A DNA stretch of 64,000 nt, from the NCBI RefSeq assembly GCF_024730565.1, contig NZ_CP077725.1, forward strand, positions 682,001 to 746,000, written 5' to 3'. Position numbers and translations under genes: made by a program. The notes below the pieces were generated by a model. The model was not told the origin of the DNA. It worked only from the letters and a program-made list of their open reading frames with translations, and did not search any database. Positions 35,620-45,025 of the stretch are shown here, piece by piece; within the stretch, counting starts at the first letter, position 1, and each line of letters opens with the position of its first letter. The stretch comes from Clostridium sp. CM027 (GTDB taxonomy: Bacteria; Bacillota; Clostridia; Clostridiales; Clostridiaceae).

Positions 35620-35795
35620 GTGTCCCTGAGAACACAAAATCAATGTACTCCATTTATAATATATCAGATAAAACAATACATTCAAATATACAATAAGGGA
35701 AAAGGCGTTAGTTTAATTTGATATAAACCTTTATATATCAACGCTTTATGTTGCTTTTATGAATGTAAGGTTTTGCTTAAAAGATTACATTCGTA
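35620..35795. repeat. inverted repeat arm left of the methyltransferase operon
   Basis: The complement of this segment is similar to 44480-44653 (shared AACATAAAGCGTTGATATAT, TTGAATGTATTGTTTTAT, GTACATTGATTTTGTG). The two arms enclose the operon at about 8.7 kb spacing. Confidence 0.75.
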
Positions 35796-35998
35796 CATAA
35801 GAATTTAAAACTTGAGATTTATAAAAATAATCTGATCTATGAATTCAGCAAGTGAAATAATTACATTTATGTAACTACACTTTCCTTAGCGTACGAAATA
35901 ACATTTTTGCTGACGATACCCCAACATTATATTTTTCTTTTAATTTCCGGACATTTTATATTGCAATCTACATTCTCAAAGGTTTGAGTCACAAAAAG

Positions 35999-36027
35999 TT
36001 GACAAAGTAGTATATTACTAATATAAT
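35999..36027 (+). promoter_or_regulatory. near-consensus sigma-A promoter of the methyltransferase operon
   Basis: TTGACA and TATAAT are separated by exactly 17 bases, 144 bases upstream of the first start codon. The leader contains a small CCAG/CTGG hairpin but no riboswitch that I recognise. Confidence 0.8.
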
Positions 36028-36170
36028 ACCCATTAAACATATAGGTATTATAAAAAAATTAATGAGGTTCACCAGAAAACTGGAGGATGAAATTATTTCT
36101 AAATTATAGAAGCTGTTTTGACCTTTTTATTTATATTTTAAACAAATAAATCAAGAAAGGAAATGAAAAT

Positions 36171-37247
36171 ATGAATAGGCAAAATTTAAAAGATGAAATG
36201 ACTCCAAAAGAAAGAGCGGAAGCAATAGCAAAAGGTAAGTCTTACGATAGAATTCAATGTGGACCTAGTATTGGTGATCATGCTGCAAATCTTATAAATG
36301 TAAAGGTGTCTGAACTTCATTTTTCAGTAGAAAAATTTTTACAGGGACAAATTGCAGCAAATGAAAAATATGCCATTGAGTCAACCATTATCGGGCCAGG
36401 CCTTGGAGGAATCGCAGAAGCATTGGGAAGTAAACTTGTTTTCCCTGACCATGGGGCTCCTTATGTTGCAGATTACGCAATAAAGAACTTTTCGGATTTG
36501 GACAAGATTTCCTTGGCAGATCCTCAAAAGTCCGGTAGGTTCCCCTTTATTTTACAGACTGCTGAAGCTCTTGTAGATAAGTTAGGAAAAGAAATACCAG
36601 TTTCTGTTGGAATTCCAGGACCTTTTACAACTGCAGGAAATCTTAGAGGTACAGTAAATTTCTTACGAGATTTAAGAAAAAATCCAGAATTTGCACATAG
36701 GATTCTTAGACTTGTAACAGATACAACTATTGCGTTTATTAAGGAAGTGGCTAAGCGTGATGTGAGCATAGAAATTGATGAACCAACTGCTTCAGGGGCT
36801 TTAATAAGTAAGGACATGTTTGCAAAATTTACTTTGCCATATTTAAAAGAGGTTATTGATGCAATTATCAGTTCTGGTAAAAGTGCTCCTTCCCTACACA
36901 TTTGCGGAAATACAACAAAGATTTGGACACTTATGGCAGATGCCGGGGCAGGCGCTTTAAGTCTTGATGAAACTATAGATTTAAAAGAAGCAAAAAAGGT
37001 TATAGGTCACAGAGTAATCCTTGTAGGCAATGTGAAGCCTACGGCCACCATGTATTTGGGTACTCCTCAAGATGTTGAAAGAGAAGCAAAGGAATGTCTT
37101 AGAAAAGCTTATGACAGTCCAAAGGGATATATTCTTGCTTTAGGTTGTGGTTTGCCAATAGATACTCCGCCTGAAAATATTCTTTCCTTACGTGCTGCAG
37201 CTAGGAAATACGGCAAATATCCATTTGATCCTGAACTTTTTAGATAA
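36171..37247 (+). CDS. uroporphyrinogen-decarboxylase-family (MtaA/MtvB-like) cobamide methyltransferase
   Basis: The 358-residue TIM-barrel protein carries the zinc-binding pattern of the MtaA/CmuA branch: LHICGN (His243, Cys245) and ALGCGLP (Cys326). GPFTTAG and EIDEPTASGALIS are typical of the branch rather than of heme-making HemE. These enzymes move methyl groups between a substrate or methyl acceptor and a corrinoid protein. AAGGAAATG precedes the ATG. It is the first gene of a run of five corrinoid genes and one of two such enzymes, so one probably demethylates the substrate and the other charges the acceptor. Which is which is not decided by the sequence. Confidence 0.88.
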   Translation: MNRQNLKDEMTPKERAEAIAKGKSYDRIQCGPSIGDHAANLINVKVSELHFSVEKFLQGQIAANEKYAIESTIIGPGLGGIAEALGSKLVFPDHGAPYVADYAIKNFSDLDKISLADPQKSGRFPFILQTAEALVDKLGKEIPVSVGIPGPFTTAGNLRGTVNFLRDLRKNPEFAHRILRLVTDTTIAFIKEVAKRDVSIEIDEPTASGALISKDMFAKFTLPYLKEVIDAIISSGKSAPSLHICGNTTKIWTLMADAGAGALSLDETIDLKEAKKVIGHRVILVGNVKPTATMYLGTPQDVEREAKECLRKAYDSPKGYILALGCGLPIDTPPENILSLRAAARKYGKYPFDPELFR

Positions 37248-37259
37248 GGGGGTATTTAT

Positions 37260-37925
37260 ATGACTATGAAAATTATTGCTTGTGAGGTTATGAAAAAAGA
37301 GTTGCTTTCTATAACTCCAGTACTTGATGTTGAATTTGAGTTTATATCTATGAATCTACATCTTTATCCTGAAAAACTTAGGAAAGAATTGCAGTGCATA
37401 ATTGAAAGATCAACAGGGTATTCGAGAATTATTTTAGCTTTCGGCTTGTGCGGTGGGGCAGCTAAGGGTTTGGTGCCCACCCATTGCACTCTAACAATAC
37501 CTAAAGTACACGATTGTATTTCAATTTTTCTTGATTCAGGTAAATTAAATCAAGGTATTTATGAAAAGAAAACAGGTACCTTTTATTTATCTTGTGGTTA
37601 TATGAACTCAGAGAAATCAATACTTGCTGAGCACAATCGTATTAAAGATAAATATGGTGAAAAGAAAGCTCTAAAAGTCCTCTCAAGAATGTATGAAGGT
37701 TATAACCAGATATTGTTTATTAAAACCGGTTGTTGCAGCGAAAAGGCTGATATTGAACAATCCGAAGAAATAGCAAAACTGCTTAACCTAAGTCATGACA
37801 CAATTAAAGGAAGTGATACTTTTATTGAACAGATTGTAAAAGGTCCATGGGACAATGATAAATTTATAAATATAAGTCCCGGGGGTATTGTTAAAGAGGA
37901 TGATTTTAATATTGGTATAAAATAA
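37260..37925 (+). CDS. DUF1638-type protein
   Basis: The 221-residue protein begins KIIACEVMKKELL and has ILAFGLCGGAAKGLVPTHCTLTIPKVHDCI, SCGYM and KTGCCSEKADIEQSEEIAKLLN. Conserved cysteines and a glycine-rich loop are family marks of DUF1638. Such proteins are often encoded beside corrinoid methyltransferases in anaerobes; the function is unknown, with a metal or cofactor role suspected. It follows the first gene by 12 bases with AAGGGGG upstream, so it is co-transcribed. Confidence 0.8.
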   Translation: MTMKIIACEVMKKELLSITPVLDVEFEFISMNLHLYPEKLRKELQCIIERSTGYSRIILAFGLCGGAAKGLVPTHCTLTIPKVHDCISIFLDSGKLNQGIYEKKTGTFYLSCGYMNSEKSILAEHNRIKDKYGEKKALKVLSRMYEGYNQILFIKTGCCSEKADIEQSEEIAKLLNLSHDTIKGSDTFIEQIVKGPWDNDKFINISPGGIVKEDDFNIGIK

Positions 37926-37949
37926 TGCACTAAAAATGGAGGGTATAAA

Positions 37950-38612
37950 ATGTCAGATAATAAAGAAATATTATTTAAGAAACTAGCGGAATCAGTGGTT
38001 GATATGGATGAAGATGTAGCAATAGCTATTTCAAAAGAGGTAATTGCGCAGAAGTATGATGCATTTGAAGCAATTGATAAAGGATTATCAGCAGGTATGG
38101 AAAGAGCAGGAGAGCTTTTTGAGGAAGAAGAATATTTTATTCCAGAGCTTTTAATGTGTTCCGATGCAATGTATGCAGGACTTGATATTTTAAAACCACA
38201 TATAAAAATAGATAAAAATGAAGTGAAACACAAGGTTATTATAGGTGTAGTTGAGGGAGATACTCATGATATAGGGAAAAATCTTGTAAAGATTATGCTT
38301 GAGACTTCAGGCTTTGATGTTATTGATCTTGGAAGAGACGTTCCACCTTCAATATTTGTAGAAAGAGCGAAAGAGGAAAATGCAAATATAATAGCACTTT
38401 CAACTTTAATGACTACAACTATGGATAACATGGCAGAAGTTATAAGAAGTTTAGACAAGCAAAATATCAGGGATAAATTTAAGATTATGATAGGTGGAGG
38501 TCCAATTTCACAAGGGTTTGCGGATAGAATTGGAGCAGACGGGTATTCGGTAAATGCAGCAGAAGCTGTAAGACTGGCAAGGAAATTAGTTGCTGCTTCA
38601 ATTGTAGTCTAA
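37950..38612 (+). CDS. corrinoid (B12-binding) methyl carrier protein
   Basis: The 220-residue protein has the N-terminal helical cap (B12-binding 2; AIDKGLSAGMERAGELFEEEEYFIPELLM) and a Rossmann-like domain. The signature GDTHDIGKN (His106 as lower cobalt ligand) and LSTLMTTTM and GGGPIS are clear, as in MtaC/MttC/MtvC proteins. It would carry the methyl group as methyl-cobamide between the two UroD-like methyltransferases. ATGGAGGG lies upstream. Confidence 0.93.
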   Translation: MSDNKEILFKKLAESVVDMDEDVAIAISKEVIAQKYDAFEAIDKGLSAGMERAGELFEEEEYFIPELLMCSDAMYAGLDILKPHIKIDKNEVKHKVIIGVVEGDTHDIGKNLVKIMLETSGFDVIDLGRDVPPSIFVERAKEENANIIALSTLMTTTMDNMAEVIRSLDKQNIRDKFKIMIGGGPISQGFADRIGADGYSVNAAEAVRLARKLVAASIVV

Positions 38613-38648
38613 TTACTTTTTAAAATTAAAAAGAAAAGAGGGTTAAAA

Positions 38649-39680
38649 ATGGAAGTACTTACTCAAAAAGAAAGATTGCTAAGAGTTTTAAATAAAGAAA
38701 AAGTAGATAGGCCTCCTGTTATTTGCCCAGGGGGAATGATGAATGCGGCTATAATAGATGTAATGAAAAAAACCGGGCATACTTTGCCTCAGGCACATAA
38801 GGATGGTAAGCTTATGTGCTTGCTTTCAAAGGATGTTCATACTCATACAGGCTTTGAAAACTTGGGGATTCCATTTTGTATGACTGTAGAAGCTGAGGTT
38901 CTTGGAAGTAAAGTAGATTTTGGAACACTTGCCTGTGAACCTAAAATTATTACAGAAGTATTTTCTTCCGTTTCAAATGTAGAATTTAAAAATATAAGTG
39001 AAATTCTTAAAAACGGACGTGTTGATACCATTATCCAGGCAGTTTATTATATATCAAAGCAAAATGATGACGTGCCTGTAATTGGCAGTTTGACTGGACC
39101 TATAAGTACTTCTGCCTCTATGGTTGACCCAATGACATTTTTGAAGGAGTTAAGAAAGAATAAAGAAGGATCACATAAAGTTATTGATTATGTAACAGAT
39201 TTTTTAATAGAGTATGCAAAACTTATGATTGATAACGGAGTTACTGTTATATCCATTGCAGATCCTACAGCAACTGGAGAAATACTTGGACCTAAAATGT
39301 TTGAAGAATATGCTGTAAGATATTTAAATAAGCTTATCAATGGTATTCATTCTTTGAATGTACCTGTTATAGTTCATATTTGTGGTAAATTAAATGCTGT
39401 AAAAAATCTGTTGCCCAATATAAAATGCAATGCTATAAGCACAGATTCACTAGTGAATTTGCGTATTCTTAAAGAAGAGTACCCGTCTCTTACTACTATG
39501 GGGAATTTAAGTACCTACCTATTAGAATTTGGTTCTACAGAGAAAGTTGCCAGTCAAACTGAGAAGCTTTTGCGAGATGGTATAAATATTATATCTCCTG
39601 CATGTGGTTTAAGTACTTCTTCGTCTCTTGAAAATATATATACTTTTACGAAAACAGTTAGGGAAGGAAGTGTAAAATAA
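38649..39680 (+). CDS. MtaA/CmuA-family cobamide methyltransferase
   Basis: The 343-residue protein starts TQKERLLRVLNKEKVDRPPVICPGGMMNAA, typical of MtaA-like enzymes. It has IADPTATGEILGPKMFEEY and the zinc-site pattern VHICGK (His243, Cys245) and SPACGLST (Cys319). It acts on the corrinoid protein encoded just upstream, moving the methyl group to or from a thiol- or pterin-type acceptor. In Clostridium the acceptor is unlikely to be coenzyme M; that is inference. Its stop overlaps the start of the reactivase gene by one base. Confidence 0.9.
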   Translation: MEVLTQKERLLRVLNKEKVDRPPVICPGGMMNAAIIDVMKKTGHTLPQAHKDGKLMCLLSKDVHTHTGFENLGIPFCMTVEAEVLGSKVDFGTLACEPKIITEVFSSVSNVEFKNISEILKNGRVDTIIQAVYYISKQNDDVPVIGSLTGPISTSASMVDPMTFLKELRKNKEGSHKVIDYVTDFLIEYAKLMIDNGVTVISIADPTATGEILGPKMFEEYAVRYLNKLINGIHSLNVPVIVHICGKLNAVKNLLPNIKCNAISTDSLVNLRILKEEYPSLTTMGNLSTYLLEFGSTEKVASQTEKLLRDGINIISPACGLSTSSSLENIYTFTKTVREGSVK

Positions 39681-41356
39681 TGGTACAAGTAAAATTTGTT
39701 CCGGATAATATAACAATTAGTGTTGAAGTTGGAACTACAATTCTTCAAGCAGCGCGACTTGCAGGGGTCGTAATAGAGTCCCCTTGTAATGCAGCTGTAA
39801 CCTGTGGTAAATGCAAGGTAAAGCTTGATAACATCTCAATAAAGAATGTAATTTCAAATGGAGTACATCATTTATCCAAAGAAGAAGAGAAGGCAGGATT
39901 TGTATTATCCTGTGCTACAAAAGTTATAGGGGATGTTTTAGTTGAGGTAACTCGTAAGGAACAAAATGAAAGCTTAAAAATTCTAAATCATGGCAAAAGT
40001 TTTGAATTTAAAATTAACCCTATAATTAAAAAGAAGTATTTTGATGATGAAGGCGTAACGAGAGTATATGCAGGGGAACAAATTATTGGAATTGAAGCAA
40101 ATAATACGGAAAATAAGAATTTTGGTGTTGTAGTTGATATTGGTACAACTACCATGGTTGCTTCTCTTATAGATTTATTTAATGGAGTGGAAATTAGTTC
40201 AACTTCTTGTCTAAATCCACAAGCAATTCATGCACAGGATGTTTTGTCGAGAATAAAGTTTGCATCTGAGGAAAAGAACTTAAATACCATGTATAGTGGT
40301 GTTACTCGTGAAATTAAAAATATGATAAGTGAAATAAGTAAAAATGCAGGTATAGCCAATGAAAATATCTATGAGGTTATTCTAAGCGGAAACACTTGTA
40401 TGTTACATCTAGCAACAAATATAAACCCTAGTTCGCTTGGTAGGTATCCTTATACTCCTAAAATTTTTGGCGGGAACCATGTTGAAGCGTTGCATCATGA
40501 CTTTAATATTTCCCCTTTTGGACTAATATATCTTCCACCTATAATTTCTGCTTATGTTGGATCAGACATAACATCAGGTATCCTTGCAGCTAAATTATAT
40601 GAAAAAGATGGTGTTACACTTTTTGTGGATATTGGGACAAATGGTGAGATGGTTCTAAGTTTAGACGGAGAATTATCTGCGGCCTCCACTGCTGCAGGCC
40701 CCGCCTTTGAAGGAATGAATATAACTCATGGCATGAGGGCGTCTAATGGTGCTATAGAGTTTTTCAATATAGAAGATGACGGAAACATAACTGTCAAAAC
40801 AATTGGTGATGACAAAGCAATTGGAATTTGTGGAAGTGGACTTTTAGACATTGTTGGTGAGCTTGTTAAACATGGAGTAATTAAGAAAAATGGTAAGTTT
40901 GTTGATACAGATAAAGAAGAAGTGAAACCTCTATTGAAGGAAAAGATAGTTAAACATGAAGGCAAAACGGTATTTAAAATAACTGATAAAGTTTACTTAT
41001 CACAAAAGGATATAAGGCAAGTACAGCTTGCAAAAGGTGCAGTTAGGGCTGGAATAGAATTTTTACTGAGGAGTAAAGACATTACGGCTAATAAAGTAGA
41101 CAAAGTACTGATTGCAGGGTCTTTTGGCTACCACCTCAGAGCAAAAAGTTTAATAAATATAGGTCTACTACCCTTAGAACTTGAAGACAAAATTGACTTT
41201 GTCGGAAATACTTCAAAATCTGGAGGGCAAATATTTTTATTAAATAAGTCTTATAGGAAGGAAATGGAGACAGTAGTTAAAAAGGTTGATATTATTGAAC
41301 TTTCAAACTATGAAGACTTTGATAAAGTTTTTGTACAAAGCTTGAGCTTTAGATAG
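39680..41356 (+). CDS. corrinoid activation protein (RACE, ASKHA domain with 2Fe-2S ferredoxin domain)
   Basis: The 558-residue protein has an N-terminal plant-type ferredoxin domain with cysteines in ESPCNAAVTCGKCKV (36, 42, 45) and LSCAT (78). A linker and an ASKHA ATPase core follow, with GVVVDIGTTTMVASLID, LFVDIGTNGEMVLS, GICGSGLLDIVGEL and KVLIAGSFGYHL. These are marks of the DUF4445/RACE family, which uses ATP to reduce inactive Co(II) corrinoid proteins back to Co(I). It serves the corrinoid carrier of this operon. Confidence 0.93.
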   Translation: MVQVKFVPDNITISVEVGTTILQAARLAGVVIESPCNAAVTCGKCKVKLDNISIKNVISNGVHHLSKEEEKAGFVLSCATKVIGDVLVEVTRKEQNESLKILNHGKSFEFKINPIIKKKYFDDEGVTRVYAGEQIIGIEANNTENKNFGVVVDIGTTTMVASLIDLFNGVEISSTSCLNPQAIHAQDVLSRIKFASEEKNLNTMYSGVTREIKNMISEISKNAGIANENIYEVILSGNTCMLHLATNINPSSLGRYPYTPKIFGGNHVEALHHDFNISPFGLIYLPPIISAYVGSDITSGILAAKLYEKDGVTLFVDIGTNGEMVLSLDGELSAASTAAGPAFEGMNITHGMRASNGAIEFFNIEDDGNITVKTIGDDKAIGICGSGLLDIVGELVKHGVIKKNGKFVDTDKEEVKPLLKEKIVKHEGKTVFKITDKVYLSQKDIRQVQLAKGAVRAGIEFLLRSKDITANKVDKVLIAGSFGYHLRAKSLINIGLLPLELEDKIDFVGNTSKSGGQIFLLNKSYRKEMETVVKKVDIIELSNYEDFDKVFVQSLSFR

Positions 41357-41424
41357 AGTGAAGAAATAAGTGTTGATAGTGTTAACTAATTTATGTAATA
41401 ACTAAATATTAGGAGGAATTAATA

Positions 41425-42627
41425 ATGAATAAAGAATATTTAATTAACAAAGGATTTGCTACTAAAGCTATACATGGAGGAAGTAAGGTGGATCAATACG
41501 GAGCACTAGCTACTCCAATACATCAAACAGCTACCTTCGTTTTTGACTCAGCTGATCAAGGTGGTAATAGATTTGCAGGAAGAGAAGATGGCTATATTTA
41601 TTCAAGACTGGGAAATCCCACTAACACAGTTTTAGAAGAAAAACTGGCAATACTTGAAGGTGGAGAAGCATGCATGTCTATGTCATCAGGCATAGGAGCC
41701 ATAACTTCAGCAATGTGGTCATTATTAAAGGCCGGAGATCATGTAGTGGCATCAAAAACTATTTATGGCTGTACTCATGCATTTTTAAGTAATGGTATTG
41801 CAAGATTTGGCGTTGAGGTTACTTTTGTTGATGTTACGAATCTAGAAAATGTAAGAAATGCTATGAAAGAAAATACAAGGGTTGTTTTCTTAGAAACACC
41901 TGCAAATCCAACGTTACTCATAACAGATATTGATAAAATATCAAAGATTGCACATGAAGTAGAAAATTGCATAGTAATGGTGGATAATACATTCAGCACG
42001 CCATATATACAAAGACCATTAGAACTAGGCGCAGACGTGGTAGTGCATTCTGGAACCAAATTTCTAAATGGACATGGTGATGTAATTGCTGGCTTTGTTA
42101 TTGGATCTAAAGTATTTATTGATGAAGTTAGATTATTTGGTGTTAAGGATATGACAGGAGCTTGTTTAAGTCCTTTTGATGCATATTTGATTATACGAGG
42201 AATGAAAACACTAGAAATTAGAATGGACAGACACTGTGAAAGTGCAATGTCTGTAGCTAAATTTTTAGAAGCTCACCCAGCAGTAGAAAATGTATATTTT
42301 CCAGGACTTGAGAGTTTCCCACAATATGCATTAGCAAAAAAACAAATGAGCCTTCCAGGAGCGGTAATTGCTTTTGAAATAAAGGGTGGAGTAGAAGAAG
42401 GCAAAAGGGTTATAAATGCAGTTGAAATGTGCAAATTAGCTGTTAGTTTAGGCGATCCTGAAACTTTAATTGAACATCCTGCTTCAATGACTCATTCTTC
42501 ATATCCACAAGAAGAAAGATTGGAAGCTGGTATAACTGATGGTTTAATAAGGTTGGCAGTAGGGCTTGAAAATGTTAAAGATATTATTTCTGATTTAGAT
42601 GGAGCACTTAATTTGATTGTTAAATAG
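41425..42627 (+). CDS. mgl: methionine gamma-lyase (PLP enzyme)
   Basis: The 400-residue enzyme belongs to the Cys/Met metabolism PLP family. It has YIYSRLGNPTN, VVHSGTKFLNGHGD with the PLP lysine (Lys212), and YGCTHAF with Cys116, the residue that separates methionine gamma-lyase from cystathionine lyases and synthases. The reaction is methionine to methanethiol, 2-oxobutanoate and ammonia. It follows the corrinoid operon by 68 bases with AGGAGG upstream and precedes the terminator, so it is probably part of the same transcript and may feed methanethiol to the methyltransferases. Confidence 0.92.
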   Translation: MNKEYLINKGFATKAIHGGSKVDQYGALATPIHQTATFVFDSADQGGNRFAGREDGYIYSRLGNPTNTVLEEKLAILEGGEACMSMSSGIGAITSAMWSLLKAGDHVVASKTIYGCTHAFLSNGIARFGVEVTFVDVTNLENVRNAMKENTRVVFLETPANPTLLITDIDKISKIAHEVENCIVMVDNTFSTPYIQRPLELGADVVVHSGTKFLNGHGDVIAGFVIGSKVFIDEVRLFGVKDMTGACLSPFDAYLIIRGMKTLEIRMDRHCESAMSVAKFLEAHPAVENVYFPGLESFPQYALAKKQMSLPGAVIAFEIKGGVEEGKRVINAVEMCKLAVSLGDPETLIEHPASMTHSSYPQEERLEAGITDGLIRLAVGLENVKDIISDLDGALNLIVK

Positions 42628-42647
42628 TAAGTCAAGATTTATAGATA

Positions 42648-42674
42648 AACACAGCTCATGACTGTGTTTTTTTT
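42648..42674 (+). terminator. rho-independent terminator of the methyltransferase/mgl operon
   Basis: AACACAG pairs with CTGTGTT, followed by eight T. Confidence 0.85.
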
Positions 42675-42781
42675 GTTAATTACCAAGACAAGTTTTAGGT
42701 GGATAATCTAAATTTTTGAGTGTATATAAATTGATAAAAAACAGTAAATCTTTTTTAATAAAAGTATGAGGCTATACTAGT

Positions 42782-42874
42782 AATGGTACGAATATAACTT
42801 TTAATGTCAAGACAGGAAGTTACTCTTATAATAGCACTGGAGCAGCTACTAATATTCAATATGGCTTAGCTTGA
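42782..42874 (+). pseudogene. C-terminal fragment of a probable secreted protein
   Basis: The frame NGTNITFNVKTGSYSYNSTGAATNIQYGLA-stop lacks a start and is cut eight bases before a Tn3-type end. It is rich in Asn, Thr and Ser, as in exported proteins. Confidence 0.35.
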
Positions 42875-42881
42875 TGGCTAT

Positions 42882-42919
42882 GGGGTAGAGCCAACATTTC
42901 CGACAAAATCCACGCTAAG
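42882..42919 (+). repeat. solo Tn3-family 38-bp end (Tn4430-like)
   Basis: GGGGTAGAGCCAACATTTCC... to CCACGCTAAG matches the Tn4430-type pattern and the miniature element at 45698. No partner with a matching flank was found. Confidence 0.7.
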
Positions 42920-43082
42920 ACACAAAATGGATAAATTCTTTATAATTCTCCCACTATAAAGAATAGTGATTTTTTGCTCACAATGGTATAATTTATTTAT
43001 ATGTTGTTGCGAAATTTTAGATTAAAGTGTAGCAACAGTGATATAAAATGAAGATAATTAATAGAGCGTGGGGGATTTAAAA

Positions 43083-43277
43083 ATGAAAAAAATATGTACT
43101 CAATGCCAGACTGAAATGATAGAGAATTTTAAAGTTGAATCTTTTGGTGGAATTACAATTTCAAAAAAAGGCAATTTTTTTTTGAATACAACGTATGGTA
43201 CACCCAAAGCAGCGGTTTGTCCTAATTGTGGCTGTGTAATTTTTTATATTGATAACTATAAAGACGTTGTTAAGTAA
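43083..43277 (+). CDS. small zinc-ribbon protein
   Basis: The 64-residue protein has two CxxC knuckles, ICTQCQTEM and AVCPNCGCVIF, separated by a KVESFGGITISKKG stretch. This is a common short Firmicutes zinc-ribbon protein of unknown role, perhaps binding nucleic acid. The start at 43083 follows GTGGGGGA by seven bases. Confidence 0.7.
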   Translation: MKKICTQCQTEMIENFKVESFGGITISKKGNFFLNTTYGTPKAAVCPNCGCVIFYIDNYKDVVK

Positions 43278-43480
43278 CCATATATAATGGTGGAATGTAT
43301 TAACGTTTTATATAGTATCACAAGGTTATAAAACGTTCTATAAATAAATCTAAAACTATAAGGAGCTTATAGTTAGTTGTATAATAATCCCTGATATTAA
43401 GACGCATCTGTAAATTCTCGCGCCACAAGAGTAACTTAAGTGAAACAAATGTTATTTGTATTTTGAGGAGGGGAAGTAAA
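43278..43480. promoter_or_regulatory. shared upstream region (similar to 49965-50040)
   Basis: ATCTAAAACTATA...GCTTAT...GTATAATA...CCTGATATTAAGACGCAT lies before this alpha/beta hydrolase gene and in near-copy before the one at 50191. A repeated promoter or mobile end is likely. Confidence 0.45.
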
Positions 43481-44415
43481 TTGAAACTAACGGAAACATG
43501 GTACAAACATATGTGGGTATATTTACTGTTAATATTAGTTGTGCTTGGAATCATTGTAACCATACAATATACCATTGATATTCGCAAATCATATGAAAAT
43601 CTTAATCATTATGATGTTAAAACCATTGATACTGAATATGGTAAAATGAGTTATATGGACGAAGGTTCCGGTGAAACAATAGTCATATCCCACGGTATCT
43701 TTGGTGGATACGATCAAGGCTCTGTATCTTTAAAAAGCCTTATGGGAAATGATTATCGAAAAATAGCTCCATCACGTTTCGGTTATCCTGGCTCTGATTT
43801 ACCCTCTGAACCAACACCGAAAAATCAAGCAAAAGCATTTTTAAGCTTACTAGATCAGCTTTCGATTCAAAAGGCATATATTATTACCACATCTGCCGGA
43901 GGTGCAGCAGGAATCACGTTTGCCATTGAATATCCCGATCGTGTCAAGGGGCTAATTTTACTTTCATCTGGAGTTCCTACTACAAAAAAGACACGTGAAG
44001 AAATAAAAGGCATGACGGGTCCGCCTGCAATAATCGTTAATGATTTCCCAATGTGGCTTTCAACAAAGTATTTCGGCTTTGTTTTTAAATCTATGTTTGG
44101 ATCCGATATTAACAATGATATATACAATACCATGCTACCTGTAGAACCACGTAAAAGCGGAATAAAGGCTGATGGAACAATAACGAATTTAGACATGGAT
44201 ATTAATTTTGATGATTATAAAGTTGAGAAAATAACAGCTCCTATTTTAGTGGTTCAATCAAAAGATGATCTGTGGTAAAATATGAGGATACCAAAAAAAT
44301 TATTTCTCGTACAAATGCTAAAACTGCCATTTTTGAAACTGGTGGACATCTAATAACAGGACATGGGAATGCAGTTTCAACGAAAATAAAAGAGTTTATC
44401 GAGGAAACGAAATGA
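43481..44415 (+). pseudogene. membrane-anchored alpha/beta hydrolase, frameshifted near the end
   Basis: A TTG start behind GAGGAGGGG gives a short cytoplasmic lead and one membrane helix (MWVYLLLILVVLGIIVTIQYTI). The hydrolase domain has VISHGIFGG (oxyanion loop) and IITTSAGGAAGI, with Ser in TTSAGG at the nucleophile elbow. ILVVQSKDDLW-stop is followed in another frame by VKYEDTKKIISRTNAKTAIFETGGHLITGHG, holding the acid and histidine. A one-base loss near 44272 explains the break. The truncated product (266 residues) lacks the catalytic histidine. Confidence 0.82.
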
Positions 44416-44479
44416 ACTAATAAAAATATGCATATTTTTTAGTGCGAGTTAAGTCGAAATATTCATAAATTACGTCACA

Positions 44480-44653
44480 AACGAATGTACGATTTTGACT
44501 AAAACCTTACATTCGTAAAAATAACATAAAGCGTTGATATATAAAGGCTCATAGTAGGTTTAACTAAAGCCTTTTTTCTTATTGTACATTTGAATGTATT
44601 GTTTTATAAGATATATTATAAATATAGTACATTGATTTTGTGCCCTCTGGGAC
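44480..44653. repeat. inverted repeat arm right of the methyltransferase operon
   Basis: It is similar to the complement of 35620-35795 and runs directly into candidate RNA copy B. Confidence 0.75.
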
Positions 44654-44660
44654 GTTTACT

Positions 44661-44792
44661 TTTGGGCAGTGAGTAGGATTGTCCAAAGCTTCATTTGTGA
44701 CCTAGAGTAGTGAAAGAGCTTGTGCCACATCAGGTTTTAGTATGAAGAATGAAGGAGAAAATCTGATGTGGACCAGCCTTTGACTGCGGAGT
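44661..44792 (+). ncRNA. candidate structured RNA, copy B
   Basis: This copy matches copy A over nearly its whole length. The 9-bp stem CCACATCAG/CTGATGTGG is perfect here. It is followed by CTTATTATTATATTAAGACT and a perfect hairpin at 44868. Confidence 0.5.
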
Positions 44793-44867
44793 CTTATTAT
44801 TATATTAAGACTGATTTGTAATACATGCAAAATGAAATTTCAAAGGAATAGGCAATAGTCCCAATGT

Positions 44868-44899
44868 GAAAGTAACACAATTAGTATTGTGTTACTTTC
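44868..44899 (+). terminator. perfect 14-bp hairpin
   Basis: GAAAGTAACACAAT pairs with ATTGTGTTACTTTC around TAGT. A related hairpin at 49431 suggests it belongs to the dispersed repeat. Confidence 0.55.
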
Positions 44900-44921
44900 A
44901 GTGTATAGATATGCACTGAAA

Positions 44922-44960
44922 GCAAGTACCCACCATAGCTAAGATCTTGGGGGTACTTGC
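44922..44960. terminator. hairpin between convergent features
   Basis: GCAAGTACCC pairs with GGGTACTTGC. Confidence 0.5.
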
Positions 44961-45025
44961 GACGAAATATATGAATATTACCTACCACTTTATCTTCTTA
45001 TATCTTTTACTTTAAGACTGCATAT

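Noticed and set aside
36028-36170. Riboswitch in the leader of the methyltransferase operon
   Set aside because: Only a short CCAG/CTGG hairpin is visible and no known riboswitch core.
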